From positions 1-12,143 of the forward strand of contig JADGJL010000914.1 in NCBI GenBank assembly GCA_027600665.1: a stretch of DNA of 12,143 bases, read 5' to 3'. The notes beneath the pieces are model-generated. The model was not told the origin of the DNA. It searched no databases and saw nothing but the letters and a program-made list of their open reading frames with translations. Of this stretch, positions 8,822-12,143 are shown in pieces (within the stretch, counting starts at the first letter, position 1; every line of letters starts with the position of its first letter). The stretch comes from Irineochytrium annulatum (lineage: Eukaryota; Chytridiomycota; Chytridiomycetes; Chytridiales; Chytridiaceae). The translations under genes and the position numbers were made by a program.

Positions 8822-10506
8822 CTAAGCGGCGAGGCATCGTACGTAGCAAGGCGGGCACCAACTCCATTTCGTTGAGCTTCCGCTGCTCACCACCTCCCAA
8901 AAGCTCGAGAACGTCAGGAAGAGACGCAGGGCCTTTGTGAGCGTATTAAAAGCTTTTGTGTTGTGACGGCAGCGGAGGTAGCGCAGGTATCCAGGGTCAA
9001 ACCACCACACGAAGACAACAAAAGTGTGGCCTCCTGGCCGCTCCACACGCACAACCTCCACCGTCCCAACGGCAGCCAGAAATCCATGCGACCGCCCTGC
9101 CCTGTCCGCATGTGCGTTGGGCGATACCCCCGTACGCACGACCACATTTGCCTCATGCACATCGTTCAGCAAACACACTCCCTCCCACAACCGGTCAACT
9201 GCTGCCGCCCTCATCCCTGAAAACTCCTGGAAGCCCTTGCTGGAGACACCGTCTGGGTACTTGTTGTAGAAAGGAATAATGTCAGGCAAGGCGCTGGAAG
9301 GAGCTAGGGCCGGCTTGGGGCCCTCCGCCTTAAATCGGACACGAATGATCCTGGTTATGGGGGTGGGGCAGCCCTTGGAGGGAAGGATCACGTTGGTTCC
9401 AAAGTGGAGGCGCCGTACCGTGGATGACCGCACAGGCAAGAGAGTTTTGGTGAGAATGTTGACAGGGAGCCCCGCAAACGACGAGGGGTAAGCTGTGAAG
9501 CTGAAGGGTGCCTTAGAAAATGATGGCAGCATTAAAGCATCAAAAGCACCTTCCATCTGCATTCTCAAGGTAGAGGCGTTTGCCGAAGGGGCTACGGTTT
9601 CTGCAGGTCGGCCCACACAATCCCAATCGTAGCGATCATGGCCATTTTGGCGCAATCCATGTCATACACGTCCATCTGGTGACGCACGCAAACATGGTGC
9701 TGCGGCAGGTCCTTATTGCGTTCGCACTCAAAAACCTCCACAGTTTTGCCCCACGTAAACCGTCCCAACGACGTCGCCGCAGATCTCCAACGTGGGCAGC
9801 CTGTCAAGCAGGTCGTTGCGGGTGCCATCAATCTTGATGTAAACACAGTCCAGGCAGTTGACTTTCGCCATGACACCAGTGATGTGGGCATCGCGCTGGA
9901 GGGTGATTGAGCCGGCACTCAGATTCACCACCAGGCCACAGAGGTGAAAGCCGCGTTGGAGGAGCCGTCAAGGGATATCCCGCCTCAAGGCATATGCCGC
10001 TAGCGATTCCCAAAATGGCGCATCCCCCTCCCCATCTACTATCCCTTTCTCCTCAACTATTGCATCACTGTCAATCCAGCCCCGTTCAGCTGCTTGCAAC
10101 CCGCCATCCTCCACCATCACCTCCTCCACCCCGTCCGCCATCCCCTCAATCCCCTCCATATCCTACATGATGTCCTGGGTGTACGCATCCTGAAAGACTT
10201 CACTGTCAGCCGCCAGCCAGGATGCGGGGACAACAACCTCAGGCGACGACGCCAGACCAAGACCTGGACTGGTGGGCGCTGGTGGCAGGCCTCTGCGGGG
10301 GTGGCCTCCAACATCGTGGTGACGTGGATGTGCTGATTCGGCAGTGTCTCCAAACCCAGAATCCGATTCTCAGTCGGCCCATTGCAATTCAGAACTTGGT
10401 CGGTGACCTCCGGCGACAGGTCCTGGGGCGGCGCAGGAACGGGACCCGGATAGGCATCCTGCAGCAGTTGTGTCAGCGATGACGGGACTGCAAAACTGCA
10501 AAACAT
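8822..10506 (-). pseudogene. Unrecognised long reading frame with several lesions
   Basis: Five coding segments follow one another on the minus strand. From 10506 comes a Pro-rich frame (LTQLLQDAYPGPVPAPPQDL), then a very acidic part (MEGIEGMADGVEEVMVEDGG, from 10159), then after TGA at 9970-9968 the same frame goes on with GFHLCGLVVNLSAGSITLQR and VNCLDCVYIKIDGTRNDLLD. An indel in the G4/A4 runs at 9744-9752 leads to FECERNKDLPQHHVCVRHQM. An indel at 9598-9600 leads to the long last frame (MQMEGAFDALMLPSFSKAPF, GFQEFSGMRAAAVDRLWEGV, GGHTFVVFVWWFDPG) ending at 8822. A TAG at 10165-10163 and the frame change before it could be removed by a weak 98-bp intron. The in-frame TGA could come from CGA by a C-to-T change. 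I recognise no domain. It sits among mobile-element remains, so it may be an element gene, but that is inference. Confidence 0.5.
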
Positions 10507-10581
10507 AGAAGACGTTCAGCTGGCACTCACCGAGAACTGCAGCATATCAGGTAAAAACCGTCGTTTCGCTATTTGATCAAG

Positions 10582-10611
10582 TCCGTTATAGCGGGCTCCG
10601 TTATAGCGGGC
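10582..10611. repeat. Tandem repeat, 15 bp x 2
   Basis: TCCGTTATAGCGGGC occurs twice in direct succession (10582-10596 and 10597-10611), without mismatch. The core CCGTTATAGCGG is nearly palindromic. Such motifs (CCGTTATAACGG-like), repeated near an end, are familiar from termini of pogo/Tc1-type DNA transposons. I found no matching inverted copy in the window. Confidence 0.8.
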
Positions 10612-10808
10612 TCGGTCGTTGGCCGTGAGATTGCTCTTCGGATTCGTAGTGACGCAGGTGTATTGTTGGCTCAAGAATTGAACTTGAGATGTGCAACTGA
10701 AAACCAATTGTTGATTGTGCGCATTCCTCCGCCTGATCGGACGTTCTGAGGCAAATGAAATGATTGGTGCGGAGTTTGACATACACCCAATATTCTGACG
10801 TGGCATAG

Positions 10809-10833
10809 TATAGTACACTTGTACAGTACTATA
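10809..10833. repeat. Palindrome with 8-bp perfect arms
   Basis: TATAGTAC (10809-10816) and GTACTATA (10826-10833) are perfect inverse complements around a 9-base centre. The function is unknown. It lies in AT-rich DNA between the unrecognised ORF and the copia remnant. Confidence 0.75.
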
Positions 10834-10860
10834 GATTCATGAAATGTTATAATAGACAGC

Positions 10861-10916
10861 ATCCGTAGTCCAGTCTAATCACTGAATAGAGTGTGGGATC
10901 GACCCCAACTTTGGAT
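10861..10916 (+). other. tRNA-like sequence with A-box and B-box matches
   Basis: TAGTCCAGTCT (10866-10876) matches the Pol III A-box consensus at 10 of 11 positions. GGATCGACCCC (10896-10906) matches the B box at 9 of 11. ATCC (10861-10864) can pair with GGAT (10913-10916) as part of an acceptor stem, and GTGGG/CCAAC make a T stem with one mismatch. The boxes are only 30 bp apart (42 in the tRNA-Gly gene here) and I see no anticodon arm. It could be a truncated tRNA gene, a SINE head, or chance. Confidence 0.3.
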
Positions 10917-11036
10917 CTCAAGTATACGTGTTTACACCTTATCTTGCTTCCTTGAGTAATCTTCATAACTTGGCCAATGTCGATAAGGGGTAGCTAGTCC
11001 CTTAATTATTAGCAATCAAGTAGATCTTCGGAGAAT

Positions 11037-11056
11037 CCCGTGGATTTCACCACGGG
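11037..11056. repeat. Hairpin inside the candidate LTR
   Basis: CCCGTGG (11037-11043) and CCACGGG (11050-11056) form a perfect 7-bp stem with a 6-base loop. It could be an RNA structure in the element transcript or a protein site; neither is shown. Confidence 0.6.
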
Positions 11057-11250
11057 TCCTTTGCTCACGTCAGACAACGCTCGCTGAGTCTCCCTACTTT
11101 CGCTCTACTTGAGGATTTTGACTCTATTCCACCAATAACACACTGGTGTTGTGTTGCTCTTTCCCAAGGAACGAGCGTGATTTCTATCGGATGGGAACGT
11201 TTGGAACTTTAGTGCCGCATCACCTCTTAGTGATTATGGCGTATCGAATC

Positions 11251-11270
11251 TATATGTATACTAACATATA
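11251..11270. repeat. AT-rich inverted repeat inside the candidate LTR
   Basis: TATATGT (11251-11257) and ACATATA (11264-11270) are perfect inverse complements around 6 bases. It lies near the outer (U3) end of the candidate LTR, where a promoter would be expected. A promoter role is inference. Confidence 0.5.
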
Positions 11271-11294
11271 TGTGATACTGCGTTCCGCCTGACA

Positions 11295-11304
11295 CTCCCC
11301 CGCG
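11295..11304 (-). promoter_or_regulatory. Polypurine tract of the copia remnant
   Basis: On the minus strand CGCGGGGGAG lies directly before the TGTC of the candidate LTR, as a plus-strand DNA primer site does in LTR retrotransposons. The 11305-11608 stretch between it and the coding remnant shows no gene and fits an untranslated 3' region. Confidence 0.45.
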
Positions 11305-11608
11305 ATATGTCATAATCATGTCAGGGTTTATAATGTCGTGGTTCTCAGTCGATTCTTTTATTCTACCACTCTTAGATATTCATAAACCATGTAAATGGGC
11401 ATGACTCCAATCTTTACATGTTGCTATGCTACTTCCGATGCGACTTTGGAAAGTTGGCGTTGTCCTTCTGCTATCTTTGCATTGTAGCATAGTCAGAGGC
11501 GATTTAAATTATGGTGGTGAACATACCATTTATGGTCACGTCTAAAATCTGCCATAAGATGGAAGAATCGATATGTAAGCGTATTAGCAACAATCGAACT
11601 TGTTCCTT

Positions 11609-12143
11609 TCACGTCTGCCAAAGTTGGACCCCCAGTAATTGTCTATGTTTTATAAACAATCCTGCTGGCTGTGCCTTTGTAAAAATATCAGCTATCATAT
11701 CTTCTTGTCGTGCAATATTCTAAATGCATAACTTTTTCAGCGATATTCTGCCTGAAAAATGCACCTTTTATCTCGAAGTGCTCTACACGTTGATGATGAA
11801 TCGGGTTTAACGCTAATGCAATTGTTGACTGGTTATCTTGAAAGATGTTAATTGGCAAGTTGAGCGACAAGCCAATTTCTTTCAATAGGTGTTTAAACCA
11901 TTTAACTGTCTTGATTGCTTCGGTTAACGCGTATGCTTCCGTTGATAACAAAGCAATTGTGCTTTGTTTTTTCTACCGTAGGCCCAGACACCATTGCTAC
12001 ATAGAAAAGCCCAGCCCAAACATGATTTTCTGTCGTGTTCGTCTCCATAGTTTGCATCCGCATAAAGCGGAAATTGCTCAAGAGTTAGAACTTGTTCCAC
12101 TGACGGATCTAGGGAATATAAGATTTTTTTTATTTTTTTATTT
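11609..12143 (-). pseudogene. Ty1/copia RNase H and C-terminus, frameshifted and cut by the window
   Basis: Entering from the right edge, one frame reads LEQFPLYADANYGDEHDRKS and CSNGVWAYGRKNKAQL. This matches the start of copia RNase H, with the first catalytic Asp in YADA. A one-base loss near 11950 moves sense into the next frame: STEAYALTEAIKTVKWFKHL with the catalytic Glu, FQDNQSTIALALN with the second Asp, and RVEHFEIKGAFFRQNI. In the last motif the usual HIDIKYHFIR has Glu for Asp. An extra A near 11715 shifts it again to EDMIADIFTKAQPAGLFIKH, the family's C-terminal ADI-TK motif, ending at TGA 11611-11609. In a live element RNase H removes the RNA template during reverse transcription. 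The two frameshifts make this copy non-functional, and the rest of the polyprotein lies outside the window or is lost. Confidence 0.88.
12121..12143. repeat. T-rich low-complexity end of the window
   Basis: The last bases are almost all T with single A (A-rich on the coding strand of the copia remnant). The copia frame can still be read up to about 12124, then becomes poly-Lys-like. This may be an A-rich insertion or the edge of the remnant. Confidence 0.6.

Larger units (their letters stand above)
10978..11294 (-). mobile_element. Candidate 3' LTR of the copia remnant
   Basis: Read on the minus strand, TGTC at 11294 directly follows a purine-rich tract, and GACA ends at 10978. A 317-bp stretch with TGTC...GACA ends is a normal LTR shape and size. 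The right position, downstream of the copia C-terminus on the same strand, supports it. The inner end is a guess, because no second LTR is in the window for comparison. Confidence 0.4.

Noticed and set aside
8956..9279. Overlapping plus-strand frames of 81-107 codons
   Set aside because: They are His/Pro/Thr-rich shadows opposite the longer minus-strand frame.
10516..10818. Minus-strand frame of 100 codons upstream of 10506, possibly a first exon
   Set aside because: A GTGAGT donor and TTTGCAG acceptor lie in between, but none of the phase combinations I tried joined this frame to the next one, and it runs through the 15-bp tandem repeat.
11511..11723. Plus-strand frame of 70 codons over the copia end
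   Set aside because: It is antisense to the copia C-terminus, which is well supported by the ADI-TK motif.
1..12143. CRISPR array, bacterial operon or prophage features
   Set aside because: There are no regularly spaced repeats, and the introns, tRNA promoter boxes and poly(A) signals indicate eukaryotic nuclear DNA.

Overview
The window looks like nuclear DNA of a fungus, perhaps an early-diverging, chytrid-like one. The reasons are GC-rich compact genes, short GT-AG introns (44, 46, 55 and 99 bp where I could place them), a eukaryotic tRNA gene with internal Pol III boxes, PIF/Harbinger and Ty1/copia remnants, and a protein with a coiled-coil motif I remember from fungal proteins. The phylum is inference.

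Positions 1-4430 are host gene space. From the left: the 3' end of an unrecognised gene (+, two exons); an unrecognised gene (+, three exons) whose last exon has an apparent one-base lesion in a run of seven G; a convergent gene (-) for a Q/P/G-rich fungal coiled-coil protein; and a well-supported METTL22-type protein-lysine methyltransferase (-, two exons joined by a 44-bp intron). A tRNA-Gly(TCC) gene at 4727-4797 marks the end of this part.

Positions 4800-12143 are dominated by decayed mobile DNA. A PIF/Harbinger transposase (+) has lost the middle of its catalytic domain. It runs tail-to-tail into a Myb/SANT-like DNA-binding protein gene (-) with two one-base frameshifts, the usual second protein of Harbinger elements. 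Further right on the minus strand are a short broken or spliced ORF (8057-8749) and a longer unrecognised reading frame (8822-10506) with at least one stop and two frameshifts. Then come a 2 x 15-bp tandem repeat resembling transposon termini, a 25-bp palindrome, a tRNA-like A/B-box pair, a candidate copia LTR with a polypurine tract, and a frameshifted copia RNase H/C-terminal fragment that runs off the window.

The host genes show no evident shared pathway. The transposase and Myb protein would have acted together in one element, with the Myb protein expected to help bind element DNA. Neither frame is intact, so this copy is probably dead. No clear new defence or regulatory system is visible. 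The best candidate for something undescribed is the 8822-10506 frame, perhaps with its 8057-8749 neighbour.
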